DNA of 64,000 nt. Source: Phycisphaera sp. (GTDB taxonomy: Bacteria > Planctomycetota > Phycisphaerae > Phycisphaerales > Zrk34). Made by a program: the position numbers and the translations under genes. Below are positions 35,645 through 43,974 of this stretch, one piece after another. Numbering within the stretch: the stretch's first letter is position 1; every line of letters starts with the position of its first letter. The stretch spans positions 26,447 through 90,446 of the forward strand of contig WGMA01000010.1 in the NCBI GenBank assembly GCA_016125285.1. The letters run 5' to 3'. The notes beneath the pieces are model-generated. The model saw only the letters and a list, made by a program, of their open reading frames with translations, was not told the origin of the DNA and searched no databases.

Positions 35645-37060
35645 TCAGGGTTTGACGACATCGAACCACGCGCCGCTCGCGGGGCGATGCCGGCGGTGGT
35701 GCAATCGCTCGCGCACGCCGTCGTCGGCCGCGCCGCCCGCGACGTCGCCGCCCGCCTCGCGCTGAAGCACGCCGCCGGTCTGCGCACCGAACATCGAGTC
35801 GAGCTGGATCAGCACGCCGCCGACCACGTACGTCCGCGAGCGGAAGTTGGCGATCGTCTCGGCCGTGCGCGGCGTCGGCACGCTCGCCACGGCGTAACCG
35901 CCCGAGCCGTCACGCATGAGCCACGACGTGTCCCAGCCGACGCGGCGGTCGAGCCGGTCGTGCCCGATGATCGACGCCAGCAGCGCCAGGTCGGCGAGGT
36001 TCGCCAGGTCCGCGTAGGCCGGCACGACGCGCGCCAGCGTGGGGAAGTTTTTCGTGAACGCCTCGGCGTAGCGCACGGCGTTGGCCGGCGCGGCGGCGCG
36101 ACCCGCCTCGCTGCCGCTCGTATCGAGCGACACGCCCTGCCCGCGGATCTCGTACGACATCGCGTTGGCCACCGCGTCGACGCCGATCGGCTCGTAGTTC
36201 GCCTTGAACCACGCGCGGTTGTACGAGAACGCGCCGCTCGTGGAGTAACGCACCTGCGGGATATGCGGCGGGTCGACGCCGATCGACTGCCGCTTCATGA
36301 TGTAGTCCGCCTCGAGGCACACCATCGCGAACCGCGTGTCCGCCGGGATGCCGAACACCTTGACGAGTTGCGGCCCCACGGCGTCGGGCAGCCGATCGAG
36401 CACCGCGGCGCGATCGCCCGTGCGCCGGTCCGAGCCGTACACCGTGTCGCGCACCGCGTCCTGCGCCCCGGCGGGCAGGTCGATCGTGCAGCCGAACGGC
36501 GCCGCCGCGCGACCCGGCCGCATCAGCCGCAGCGCCGTCACCAGGTCGTCGAGCTGCAGCACCGGTCGACCCGTCGTCGCGCCGGTCGGCCGATACGACC
36601 CCGCCGCGTTGATCGGCTCCGCCTCGCCCGCGATGACCAGATCGTTGTCGTCCGGGTAGACGAACACGTAACGCAGCTTGACCAGGCCGTGCAGGCAACG
36701 CAGTTCGTCCGACAGCGGCTCGCCCGCCTCGACACGCCGACGCACCTCCGCGAACAGTCGCGGCAGCGAGACGTACACCAGCTGATCCGACGACGTCTCA
36801 CCCGCCTGAAGCAGGCGCTGCACACGCCGACGTTCGGCCGCGAGCGCCGCCGCGTCGTGCTCGCGCAGCCGCAGCACGCCCTCGGTGTCGACCCACACGC
36901 CCGCGACGTCCGGCACCGGCACCTCGCGGACGTTCGCGTTGCCGGAGTTCGTCGCGGTCACCGCCTGGCCGTTGGCGTTGTTCGCGACGACGGCGCACAC
37001 GACGAGCGCCACGGCGACCGCCGCGCTGCTCAATACGGTCCGTTGCATCGTTCGCATCAT
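35645..37060 (-). CDS. Exported DUF1598 protein
   Basis: 471 residues from ATG 37060 (ribosome site AGGGAG). Signal peptide to about residue 32 (VALVVCAVVANNANGQA). The DUF1598 family, found almost only in planctomycetes, is recognised by AGVWVDTEGVLRLRE, LPRLFAEVRRRVEAG, LHGLVKLRYVFVYPDDNDLV and the C-terminal SMFGAQTGGVLQREAGGD. Its function is unknown; it is secreted or periplasmic. The queD gene is divergent from it with about 87 bases between. Confidence 0.75.
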   Translation of the reverse strand: MMRTMQRTVLSSAAVAVALVVCAVVANNANGQAVTATNSGNANVREVPVPDVAGVWVDTEGVLRLREHDAAALAAERRRVQRLLQAGETSSDQLVYVSLPRLFAEVRRRVEAGEPLSDELRCLHGLVKLRYVFVYPDDNDLVIAGEAEPINAAGSYRPTGATTGRPVLQLDDLVTALRLMRPGRAAAPFGCTIDLPAGAQDAVRDTVYGSDRRTGDRAAVLDRLPDAVGPQLVKVFGIPADTRFAMVCLEADYIMKRQSIGVDPPHIPQVRYSTSGAFSYNRAWFKANYEPIGVDAVANAMSYEIRGQGVSLDTSGSEAGRAAAPANAVRYAEAFTKNFPTLARVVPAYADLANLADLALLASIIGHDRLDRRVGWDTSWLMRDGSGGYAVASVPTPRTAETIANFRSRTYVVGGVLIQLDSMFGAQTGGVLQREAGGDVAGGAADDGVRERLHHRRHRPASGAWFDVVKP

Positions 37061-37147
37061 CGCTCTCCCTGTGTGCAACGACTCCTGTATATGATACGCC
37101 GCCGACCTCGCCTGATGCGCATCGGCCAACTTGCTATCATCACCGCG

Positions 37148-37510
37148 ATGAAGGTGCACCTGACCAAGTCGTTCACGTTCGAGGCCGCCCACTGGCTGCC
37201 CACGTTCCCCGAGGGCCACAAGTGCCGCCGGCTCCACGGCCACTCCTTTCAGGTAGACGTCATCGTCGCCGGTGAAGTTCCCGAAACGCAGGGCTACCTC
37301 ATCGACTACGGCCAGATGAAGGCCGCGATCGGCCCCGTCTGCGACCGCCTCGACCACTACCTGCTCAACGACATCGAAGGCCTCGACAATCCCACCGCCG
37401 AGAACATCAGCCGCTGGATCTGGGACCAGCTCGCGCCCGCCCTGCCGCTGCTGAGCGTCGTGCGCGTACACGAGACCTGCACCACCGCGTGCGAATACCG
37501 CGGCGAATGA
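37148..37510 (+). CDS. queD: 6-carboxy-tetrahydropterin synthase
   Basis: 120 residues from ATG 37148. QueD converts dihydroneopterin triphosphate to 6-carboxytetrahydropterin, the first dedicated step of queuosine synthesis. Zinc ligands are seen in FTFEAAHWLPTF (His) and KCRRLHGHSFQVDV (Cys then HGH), with the catalytic Cys in GHKC, as in other QueD. The ends SVVRVHETCTTACEYRG match the family substrate-binding Glu segment. It lies 76 bases before queG and is likely in one operon with it. Confidence 0.92.
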   Translation: MKVHLTKSFTFEAAHWLPTFPEGHKCRRLHGHSFQVDVIVAGEVPETQGYLIDYGQMKAAIGPVCDRLDHYLLNDIEGLDNPTAENISRWIWDQLAPALPLLSVVRVHETCTTACEYRGE

Positions 37511-37513
37511 ATC

Positions 37514-37549
37514 GATTTCGGATTGCGGATTTGGGATTGCGGATTGAAG
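37514..37549. repeat. Heptad repeat tract after queD
   Basis: Five tandem 7-mers: GATTTCG, GATTGCG, GATTTGG, GATTGCG, GATTGAA, starting four bases after the queD stop. No convincing opposite arm lies next to it, so it is a half element. Confidence 0.7.
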
Positions 37550-37586
37550 CCGTGACGCAGCGCAGCGGAGTCGCGGGTAACACGTC

Positions 37587-38675
37587 ATGAACGACGCCAC
37601 GCACATCAAACACCTTGCCGCCGAACTCGACTTCGCGCTCTGCGGCATCGCCGAGGCACGCCCCACCGACTACGCCGACGACCTCCGCGACTGGCTCGAC
37701 GCAGGTAAGCACGGCACGATGACCTGGCTCGCCGACCACCTCGACGTGCGCGTCGATCCTGCCCAGTTGCTCGACGGCGCCCGCAGCGTGATCACCGTCG
37801 CGGATTACATCGGCGCGGGCGCTGCCGATGAAGTCGACAGATCAAAATTCACAATTCAAAAATCAAAAGTCCCCGCCCGCATCGCCCGCTACGCGCAGGT
37901 CGACGACTACCACAAGATCATCAAGAAGCGCCTGCACCAGCTCGCCGACACGCTGCAGGCCGCGGCGCCCGAACACCGCTTCCGCGCGTGCGTCGACACG
38001 GCGCCGATCCTCGAACGCGAGCACGCCATGCGCGCCGGCCTCGGCTGGACCGGCAAGCACACGCTGACCATCCACCCCAAGCTCGGCTCGCACCTGCTGC
38101 TCGGCGAGATCGTCACGACGCTGCCGCTCGAGCCCGACGCCCCGCAAGCCGACCACTGCGGCACGTGCACACGCTGCATCGACGCGTGCCCGACGCAATG
38201 CATCACGCCCTACTCGATCGACGCGTCGCGCTGCGTCAGCTACCTGACCATCGAGCACCGCGACGCGATCGACCCCGCTCTTTTCGAGGCGATCGGCGAC
38301 TTGCTCTACGGCTGCGACATCTGCCAGGACGTCTGCCCGCACAACACAAAAGCCGCTCGCGGCTTAGCAACCACGCCCGACGCCTACAACCAGCGCCCCG
38401 GCACGCTCGACGCGCTGACCGTGCTGAACTGGACCGAAGACGACCGCCGCAACGCGTTCGTCCGCTCCGCGATGAAACGCGCCAAGCTGCATCAGATGAA
38501 ACGCAACGCCCTGATCGTGCTGGGCAACGCGATCCGCAGCGGCGACGTTGAACCCGCGGCCCGTGAACAGATCAAGCGCATCGCGAGCGACGTCGACGAA
38601 CACGAGGTCGTGCGGCAGACAGCGCGCAACGTGATTGACTGGCTCGCCGGTTCGGGTGGCACTGACAAGCGCTAG
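37587..38675 (+). CDS. queG: Epoxyqueuosine reductase
   Basis: 362 residues. The cobalamin/4Fe-4S enzyme that reduces epoxyqueuosine to queuosine in tRNA. The first cluster is CGTCTRCIDACPTQCI, the second CDICQDVCPHN, and the substrate part includes RACVDTAPILEREHAMRAG (catalytic Asp) and GLGWTGKHTLTIHPKLGS. Residues 85-95 (RSKFTIQKSKV) are encoded by an in-frame AT-rich heptad repeat (37840-37870), which is out of keeping with the rest of the gene and absent in typical homologues by my memory of the family. The stop codon lies within a REP palindrome. Confidence 0.9.
   Translation: MNDATHIKHLAAELDFALCGIAEARPTDYADDLRDWLDAGKHGTMTWLADHLDVRVDPAQLLDGARSVITVADYIGAGAADEVDRSKFTIQKSKVPARIARYAQVDDYHKIIKKRLHQLADTLQAAAPEHRFRACVDTAPILEREHAMRAGLGWTGKHTLTIHPKLGSHLLLGEIVTTLPLEPDAPQADHCGTCTRCIDACPTQCITPYSIDASRCVSYLTIEHRDAIDPALFEAIGDLLYGCDICQDVCPHNTKAARGLATTPDAYNQRPGTLDALTVLNWTEDDRRNAFVRSAMKRAKLHQMKRNALIVLGNAIRSGDVEPAAREQIKRIASDVDEHEVVRQTARNVIDWLAGSGGTDKR
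37840..37870. repeat. Heptad repeat inside queG
   Basis: Four 7-mers GATCAAA, ATTCACA, ATTCAAA, AATCAAA lie in frame in queG, forming a low-GC island in a GC-rich gene. The unit matches the heptad arms found between genes. Confidence 0.65.
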
Positions 38676-38779
38676 CTTGTCAGTGGCGGAGGGCGGCGCG
38701 CCGACCGTGCTGCGTAAGGCAAACCACGTATGACTTGTGCACAGCTCCACTGACAAGCTTCGCTTGTCAGTGCCACCCC
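38654..38779. repeat. Pair of inverted REP palindromes
   Basis: Two copies of a palindrome (CACTGACAAGC...CTTGTCAGTG) at 38660-38685 and 38748-38772 face each other, each with outer GGTGGC or GCCACC sequences. The first carries the queG stop codon. This paired, inverted layout is that of REP/BIME elements. It lies between the convergent queG and reductase genes. Confidence 0.75.
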
Positions 38780-38788
38780 GAAATGCGC

Positions 38789-39640
38789 CTACCAGTACCG
38801 CTCGACATGCAGTTGGCCCGGCGTCTTGTGATCGCGGATCACGTACTCGCGCTCGAGCAGCGGCTTCTCCGCGGGATTGATCATCGCCGGGTCGCCGCAG
38901 AGGAACACGTCGCAAGTGTCAGGTGAAACGTCGATATCGACGCCGGTCGCCTCGGCGAGCGCGCCCGGCTCGAACAGCGAAGCCGCGCCGCCGCGTCGGC
39001 CGGTCCACGTCGAACCAACCGCGTCGTCGTCGCCGGTGAGCGTCGGCAGGTAGATCAGCGTGTCGTCCTCCGCGGCGTAGCGTTCGAGCTCGGCGCGGTA
39101 GCCCAGCTCGTCGGGTCGCGTGCACTGCTCGATCAGCACGAAGCGACGCCACCGGCCCGTGTCGCGATACGTGCGGTACATCGACAGGTACGGCGCGATG
39201 CCCGTCGTCGTGCCCGCCATCACCAGGTCGCGCCCGTGCGGCACGTCGACCAGCGTAAACTCGCCACGCACATGCTCGTCGAGCCAGATCCGCCGCGGGC
39301 CCCGCTTCCATGCGTGCCACAGCTTCGGCGTCATCTTCCCGTCGTCGACGCGCACCGCGTAGAACTCCAGCCGGTCGCGCCGCTCGGCCGACGACGCCAT
39401 CGTGATCGCCCGCCGCCACAGCCGCTGCCACCGCGGATCGCCCGGCGGAAACTCGTCGGGATTCGCGACCGGCGGGTGCTCCTTCGGCAGCCCGATCGTC
39501 GCGTACTGCCCCGCATCAAACGGCTCGACCGCCCCGCCGTCCGGCGCGATCGTAAACACCGCCAGCGTGTCACTGCAGTCACGCCAGTCGACAATCGTCG
39601 CGTTGTAGGGTTCGGGATTCACCACGGCACTACGATGCAT
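38789..39640 (-). CDS. Ferredoxin--NADP+ reductase-like flavoprotein
   Basis: 283 residues from ATG 39640. FNR superfamily with an FAD-binding beta-barrel (GQYATIGLPKEHPP, then LWRRAITMASSAERRD as the R-x-x-S flavin motif) and an NADP-binding half (MAGTTTGIAPYLSMYRTY, CDVFLCGDPAMI). The C-terminal KTPGQLHVERYW is typical of the bacterial FNR type. It exchanges electrons between NADPH and ferredoxin or flavodoxin. It overlaps by 11 bases with the upstream membrane-protein gene, so it is the third gene in an operon with another ferredoxin reductase. Confidence 0.85.
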   Translation of the reverse strand: MHRSAVVNPEPYNATIVDWRDCSDTLAVFTIAPDGGAVEPFDAGQYATIGLPKEHPPVANPDEFPPGDPRWQRLWRRAITMASSAERRDRLEFYAVRVDDGKMTPKLWHAWKRGPRRIWLDEHVRGEFTLVDVPHGRDLVMAGTTTGIAPYLSMYRTYRDTGRWRRFVLIEQCTRPDELGYRAELERYAAEDDTLIYLPTLTGDDDAVGSTWTGRRGGAASLFEPGALAEATGVDIDVSPDTCDVFLCGDPAMINPAEKPLLEREYVIRDHKTPGQLHVERYW

Positions 39641-40118
39641 CCGAGGCGTCCTCGGATTCCTGCGAATGACATATCTGCTCGTATTGATGCCGAGCGAGCT
39701 TGGCGATGATGGCGAGCTTGGGTTCGTCACGCCAACGTCGGATCAGCATCGACGCACAAAATGCGGAGCCGGCACCCAGAAAAATCGCGATGATCGCATC
39801 GATCAGTACGACGAGATTCTTGTCATTTGAGGCCTGCAGCAGCGCGACGGCCCGACGCAATTCGGCGACATGCCAGAGTTCGGGCGGCATCTTTTCGAGA
39901 GTCGGGTCTGCCTCTTTCATACGACCGATCACGTCATATCGGGTCGTCATTCCTTCGTAGCACGCGTAGCCGTAGCGCGCCGCCTGCACCGCGGTGAACA
40001 CCGTCACCACAAGAAGAATCAATCGCGTGCGCGGCCAACTCATCGCCTGGCGTTCAAGGTCTCGCACGTACCTCGCCGCAGCATCGAGATCACCCTCGGA
40101 ATAATTCGTGGAGGTCAT
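39630..40118 (-). CDS. Two-helix membrane protein between reductase genes
   Basis: 162 residues. Helices at about residues 30-48 (RLILLVVTVFTAVQAARYG) and 100-120 (VVLIDAIIAIFLGAGSAFCA), with a loop of about 50 residues. No known domain. Its start overlaps the stop of fprA (TGATG) and its end overlaps the next reductase gene, so it is translationally coupled to both. It may anchor or accompany the reductases; unproven. Confidence 0.65.
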   Translation of the reverse strand: MTSTNYSEGDLDAAARYVRDLERQAMSWPRTRLILLVVTVFTAVQAARYGYACYEGMTTRYDVIGRMKEADPTLEKMPPELWHVAELRRAVALLQASNDKNLVVLIDAIIAIFLGAGSAFCASMLIRRWRDEPKLAIIAKLARHQYEQICHSQESEDASDAS

Positions 40119-41506
40119 CACTGATCCAGCACCGCAAGCATCTCCGCGACGCTGGTGAAGTTGTCGCGCGGCTTGCCCTTCGCCTTGCCGCGTTCGAGTT
40201 CCGCGGCGTCGATCTTCAGCCAGTCGGCGTAACGCACCACACGCACGCCGCGCGAATCGAGCAGCGCCGTCACCGCGTCGTCGCTCGGCTCGGCGCAACC
40301 GCCGAGGCTCGGCGCGTCGGCCAGCAGCTGCTGCACGGACTCTTCGCTGTCCTTCTTGTTCGTGCCGATCAGGCCGGACGGCCCGCGCTTGATCCAGCCC
40401 ACGGCGTACTTGCCGGGCTCGACGCGGCCGAGCTCGTTGGGGATCACGCCCCAGTCGGCGTTGAACGGCACGCCCTCGATGCCCACGCCGTGGTAGCCGA
40501 TGCTGCGGAAGAACACGTCGCACGCGAGCGTCTCGGTCTCGCCGGTGCCGCGCGCCTTCTGCTTGCCGGGCTCGCCGCTGAGCTTGTTCGTCTCAAGCAC
40601 AACCTCGCCGACGCCGCCGTCCGCCGCCGCGTGCAGCTCCGTGGGGCTCTGAAAAAACCTGATGATGATGCGCCGCTTCGCGCCGGTCGGCCTCCGCTTG
40701 GAGAACTCGACCAGCGACTCCATGTTGCGCACGTTCGACTTGCTCTCCGGCAGCTCCAGCTCGGCCTTGTCGACATCGGACAGGTCCACGTCCTTCGGAT
40801 CGACGATCACGTCGCAGCCGGGAATCTCGCCGAGTTCGCTGATCTCCTTCGGCGTGAACGCCGCCTGCGCCGGGCCGCGGCGGCCGATGCAGTAGATGTC
40901 CCTGACCTTGCTCTCGGCGAGCTGCTCGATGGCGTGGCTCGCCATGTCGGTCTTCGCGAGTTCATCGACGGGCTTGGCGAGCACGCGCGTCACGTCCATC
41001 GCGACGTTGCCCTGGCCGATCACCACCGCGACCTCGTGCGACAGGTCGAAGTGGCAGTCGCGGTAGTCCGGGTGGCCGTTGTACCACGCGCAGAATGCCG
41101 TGGCCGTGTAGCTGCGCGGCAGCTCGATGCCCGGGATGTTGAGCTTGCGGTCGGTTTCGGCGCCGAACGCGAAGATGATCGCGTCGAAGTGCTTCTCGAG
41201 CTCGGCGATCGTCAGGTCGCGGCCGATGGTGACGTTGCCCCAGTAGCGATAGTTGTCGTGGCTGGCGGTCTTGGCGTAGATGTTGGTGACGGTGCGGATC
41301 TTGGCGTGGTCGGGCGCGACGCCGAAACGCACCAGGCCGTACGGCGTGGGAAAACGCTCGAACATGTGCACGTGCACGGCCAGGCCGCTCTTGAACAACG
41401 CGTCGGCGGCGTAGAACCCGCTGGGCCCGCTGCCGATGATCGCCACACGCAGAGGACGCTCCGCACTACCCAAACCGCTGCCGGCGCTTCCCATATTTAG
41501 CTCCAC
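40118..41506 (-). CDS. fprA: Adrenodoxin-reductase-type ferredoxin/NADP reductase
   Basis: 462 residues. FprA family: FAD motif VAIIGSGPSGFYAADAL at residues about 21-37, PTPYGLVRFGVAPDHAKIRT, NADP motif VVIGQGNVAMDVTRVL, the GRRGPAQAAFTPKE stretch, and the C-terminal GWIKRGPSGLIGTNKKDS, all characteristic. It moves electrons between NADPH and ferredoxins. The first gene of a tightly overlapped three-gene operon that also contains an unrelated FNR-type reductase, an unusual combination. Confidence 0.9.
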   Translation of the reverse strand: MELNMGSAGSGLGSAERPLRVAIIGSGPSGFYAADALFKSGLAVHVHMFERFPTPYGLVRFGVAPDHAKIRTVTNIYAKTASHDNYRYWGNVTIGRDLTIAELEKHFDAIIFAFGAETDRKLNIPGIELPRSYTATAFCAWYNGHPDYRDCHFDLSHEVAVVIGQGNVAMDVTRVLAKPVDELAKTDMASHAIEQLAESKVRDIYCIGRRGPAQAAFTPKEISELGEIPGCDVIVDPKDVDLSDVDKAELELPESKSNVRNMESLVEFSKRRPTGAKRRIIIRFFQSPTELHAAADGGVGEVVLETNKLSGEPGKQKARGTGETETLACDVFFRSIGYHGVGIEGVPFNADWGVIPNELGRVEPGKYAVGWIKRGPSGLIGTNKKDSEESVQQLLADAPSLGGCAEPSDDAVTALLDSRGVRVVRYADWLKIDAAELERGKAKGKPRDNFTSVAEMLAVLDQ

Positions 41507-41563
41507 GATCCCGCCCGAAACGAGCGTTTGTTGATGACTGATTTGATCACTATCATCGCGGCG

Positions 41564-42190
41564 ATGAGTGTACCGGATTCAATCGTGTTTGCCACCGGCA
41601 ACCCCCACAAGCTCGACGAGGTGTCGGCGATTCTCGCGGAGATCGGCGTGACCGTCATCGGCCTCGACACGCTCGGCGTCGACGTGCCCGAACCCGTCGA
41701 AGACGGCGACACCTTCGAGGCCAACGCGATCCTCAAGGCCCGCTATTACGCCGAGGCGACCGGCCGCACGGTCCTCGCCGACGACAGCGGACTCGAGGTC
41801 GACGCGATCGCCGGTGAGCCGGGCGTGATCAGCGCCCGCTACGCCGGCATCGACGGGCCCCGCAGCGTCGTCGACCCGGCCAACAACGCCAAGCTCATCG
41901 GCAAGCTCAACGACCTCGGCGTCGCCCCCGAGCAGCGCACCGCGCGTTTCGTGTGCACCATGGCGCTGTGCGCCCCCGGCGTCGACGAGCCGCTGGCGCT
42001 GACACGCGGGTTCGTCGAGGGCCGCATCGTCGACCCGCCGCGCGGCTCCAACGGATTCGGCTACGACCCCCACTTCGAACTGCCCCACCGCGGCGTGACC
42101 ACCGCTGAACTCCCGCCCGCCGAGAAAAACGCCATCAGCCACCGCGGCGAAGCGACGCGCGCGATGGTTGAGAAGCTCAAAGAGCTTTGA
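41564..42190 (+). CDS. rdgB: dITP/XTP pyrophosphatase (RdgB/HAM1)
   Basis: 208 residues from ATG 41564 (a closely spaced upstream start at 41534 is possible). The enzyme hydrolyses non-canonical purine nucleotides. Motifs: FATGNPHKLDEVSAIL with the ATGNxxK signature, VLADDSGLEVDAI, ISARYAG, PRGSNGFGYDPHF, and the C-terminal ISHRGEATRAM. The stop codon is the first part of a heptad repeat that reaches to the convergent gene. Confidence 0.92.
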   Translation: MSVPDSIVFATGNPHKLDEVSAILAEIGVTVIGLDTLGVDVPEPVEDGDTFEANAILKARYYAEATGRTVLADDSGLEVDAIAGEPGVISARYAGIDGPRSVVDPANNAKLIGKLNDLGVAPEQRTARFVCTMALCAPGVDEPLALTRGFVEGRIVDPPRGSNGFGYDPHFELPHRGVTTAELPPAEKNAISHRGEATRAMVEKLKEL

Positions 42191-42287
42191 TTTCGGATTG
42201 CGGATTGCGGATGTGCAAACCAGCCGGACACGCAGCGTGCGCCGCGCGCGGTCAATCCGAAATCCGAAATCGCAAATCCGAAATTTA
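42188..42287. repeat. Heptad inverted repeat filling the space between two stop codons
   Basis: The left arm (GATTTCG, GATTGCG, GATTGCG) starts inside the rdgB stop TGA, and the right arm (AATCCGA, AATCGCA, AATCCGA, AATTTAG) ends in the stop codon of the convergent DUF721 gene. Loop of about 45 bases. The hairpin can be a bidirectional terminator, but it has the heptad structure of the other copies. Confidence 0.75.
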
Positions 42288-42653
42288 GCCGAGGCTCGCG
42301 ACCTTCAGCTTGATCTTCCGCAGCGACGCCTTCGCCGTGGTCTTGATCTGCCGCTCCAGCCCCGTGCGCATCAGGCGGTCGAGTTCGTACATCGTGCCGC
42401 TGTCGGCGACGTGCACGGTCAGCACGCCGCGGGCGAGCGAAGCCAGTGCCGTCTTGTCCTGCAGGTGCGACGGCACGAGCTGCCGCCAGACTTCGCTGAA
42501 CTGTGCGACCTGCTCGTGCGGCTTGGCGACCTGCCGCTTGAACCAGTCGCCGACGAACTTCATCGACGTGTCGCGGCCCGGGCCCTCGCGCCATTCGCGG
42601 AGGCGTTCGATCTGGTCGGCGTTGCGGGGCTCGCGTGTGGACATCTGTCGCAT
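42285..42653 (-). CDS. DUF721 (DciA-like) protein
   Basis: 122 residues from ATG 42653 (a second ATG at 42644 is possible). DUF721/DciA proteins include the helicase loader of bacteria without DnaC. The core of the family is seen as VGDWFKRQVAKPHEQVAQF and VWRQLVPSHLQDKTALASLA followed by LTVHVADSGTMYELDRL (L-x-V-x-V-x-x-S-x-x-x-x-E-L). The basic C-terminal tail (KTTAKASLRKIKLK) fits DNA contact. It is divergent from the ABC ATPase gene. Confidence 0.75.
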   Translation of the reverse strand: MRQMSTREPRNADQIERLREWREGPGRDTSMKFVGDWFKRQVAKPHEQVAQFSEVWRQLVPSHLQDKTALASLARGVLTVHVADSGTMYELDRLMRTGLERQIKTTAKASLRKIKLKVASLG

Positions 42654-42744
42654 TGTACCCGCGGCGTGACCCGGCACGCGCCGCCCTGTTAAAAACGCCC
42701 GCCGAGTTGTGACCGGCTGACTTGCACAGGTATGCTGTTGAGTC

Positions 42745-43818
42745 ATGGCGAGCATCCGCCTCACCAATCTGACCAAGCGGTTCGGCCGCACCACCGCCGT
42801 CGACGCCGTCGACCTGACGATCGCGTCCGGCGAACTGTTCTTTTTGCTGGGCCCCAGCGGCTGCGGCAAGACGACGCTGATGCGCATGATCGCCGGGCTG
42901 ATCGAGCCCAGCTCCGGCACGATCCACTTCGACGACCGCGACGTGACGCACCAGCCGACCGCCAAGCGGAACACCGCGTTGGTGTTTCAGGGCTACGCGC
43001 TCTGGCCGCACATGACGGTGGCGCAGAACGTGGCGTTCGGCCTGGATGTGCGGAACGTGCCGGCGCAGGAGAAGTCGGACCGCGTGACCGAAGTGCTGCG
43101 GACCGTCGGCCTGGCCGACCACGCGGACCGCAAGCCGATGCAACTGTCCGGCGGGCAGCAGCAGCGCGTGGCGCTGGCGCGGGCGCTGGTGGTGAACCCC
43201 GACGTGCTGCTGCTGGACGAGCCGCTGAGCAACCTCGACGCGAAGCTGCGTCTGCGGATGCGCAACGAGATCCGCCGCATCTGCAAGGCGTCGGGCATCA
43301 CGAGCGTGTACGTCACCCACGATCAGGAAGAAGCGCTGAGCATCGCCGACCGCGTGGCGGTGCTGCGCGACGGCAGGATCATCCAGGTCGGCACGCCGCA
43401 GGAACTGTACGGCAACCCGCGCAGCCGCTTCGTCGCGGACTTCCTCGGCAAGGCGAACTTCATCCCGGCGGTGGTCGGCGGGCTCGACGGCGACGAGCTG
43501 AACCTCGAAAGCCCCGCCGGCAACCTGCGCTCGCGTGTGTTCGGCGCGGACCTGCCCGAGGGCGGCAACGTGACGTGCATGGTTCGACCCGAGTCGCTGC
43601 GGCTGCTCAACGGCACGCCCGACGACACGCTCACGAACATCATCCCGTGCCGCCACATCGACACGATCTACCTCGGCAACGTCGCGCAGCACACGTTCGA
43701 GACCGACGAGGGCCTGCACCTCTACATGGAAGAGCTCAAGCCGCGCGAGCGCGACTGGACGAGCGAGCAGCCCGAGATCGGCTTCAGCGCCGACGACCTG
43801 GTCGTGCTGGCGGATTGA
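42745..43818 (+). CDS. ABC transporter ATP-binding protein (MalK/UgpC-type)
   Basis: 357 residues. Walker A LLGPSGCGKTTLMRM, Q-loop, signature QLSGGQQQRVALARAL, Walker B DVLLLDEPLSNLDAKL and the H-loop YVTHDQEEAL are all intact. The C-terminal 110 residues form a TOBE/OB regulatory domain. Sequence type is that of sugar, polyamine or iron importers (CUT1). No permease or solute-binding gene is nearby, so it may serve several importers or a distant one; the substrate cannot be read. Confidence 0.88.
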   Translation: MASIRLTNLTKRFGRTTAVDAVDLTIASGELFFLLGPSGCGKTTLMRMIAGLIEPSSGTIHFDDRDVTHQPTAKRNTALVFQGYALWPHMTVAQNVAFGLDVRNVPAQEKSDRVTEVLRTVGLADHADRKPMQLSGGQQQRVALARALVVNPDVLLLDEPLSNLDAKLRLRMRNEIRRICKASGITSVYVTHDQEEALSIADRVAVLRDGRIIQVGTPQELYGNPRSRFVADFLGKANFIPAVVGGLDGDELNLESPAGNLRSRVFGADLPEGGNVTCMVRPESLRLLNGTPDDTLTNIIPCRHIDTIYLGNVAQHTFETDEGLHLYMEELKPRERDWTSEQPEIGFSADDLVVLAD

Positions 43819-43844
43819 TTGGCCCGGGCGAGTCGACGTCGTGT

Positions 43845-43959
43845 GGGAATTGCAAATTGAGCATTGAACGTTAAGCATTGCGGTTCGCCCGGTGCGCGCT
43901 GGCCGCGTGTTCAAGCATTGAGCAATTTGCAATGACCATTTTGCAATTTGCAATTCCCC
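43845..43959. repeat. Heptad inverted repeat after the ABC ATPase
   Basis: Left arm AATTGCA, AATTGAG, CATTGAA, CGTTAAG, CATTGCG (43848 on) pairs with the right arm AATTTGC, AATGACC, ATTTTGC, AATTTGC, AATTCCC ending at 43959. Loop about 35 bases, GC-rich and gene-free. The right arm closely resembles the arms around the four-helix-bundle gene at 55.6 kb. Confidence 0.8.
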
Positions 43960-43974
43960 AGTTACCTTGCGGCT

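Noticed and set aside
37061..37147. preQ1 riboswitch before queD
   Set aside because: The region lacks the preQ1 class I or II conserved bases (no CUA-type pseudoknot or A-rich tail).
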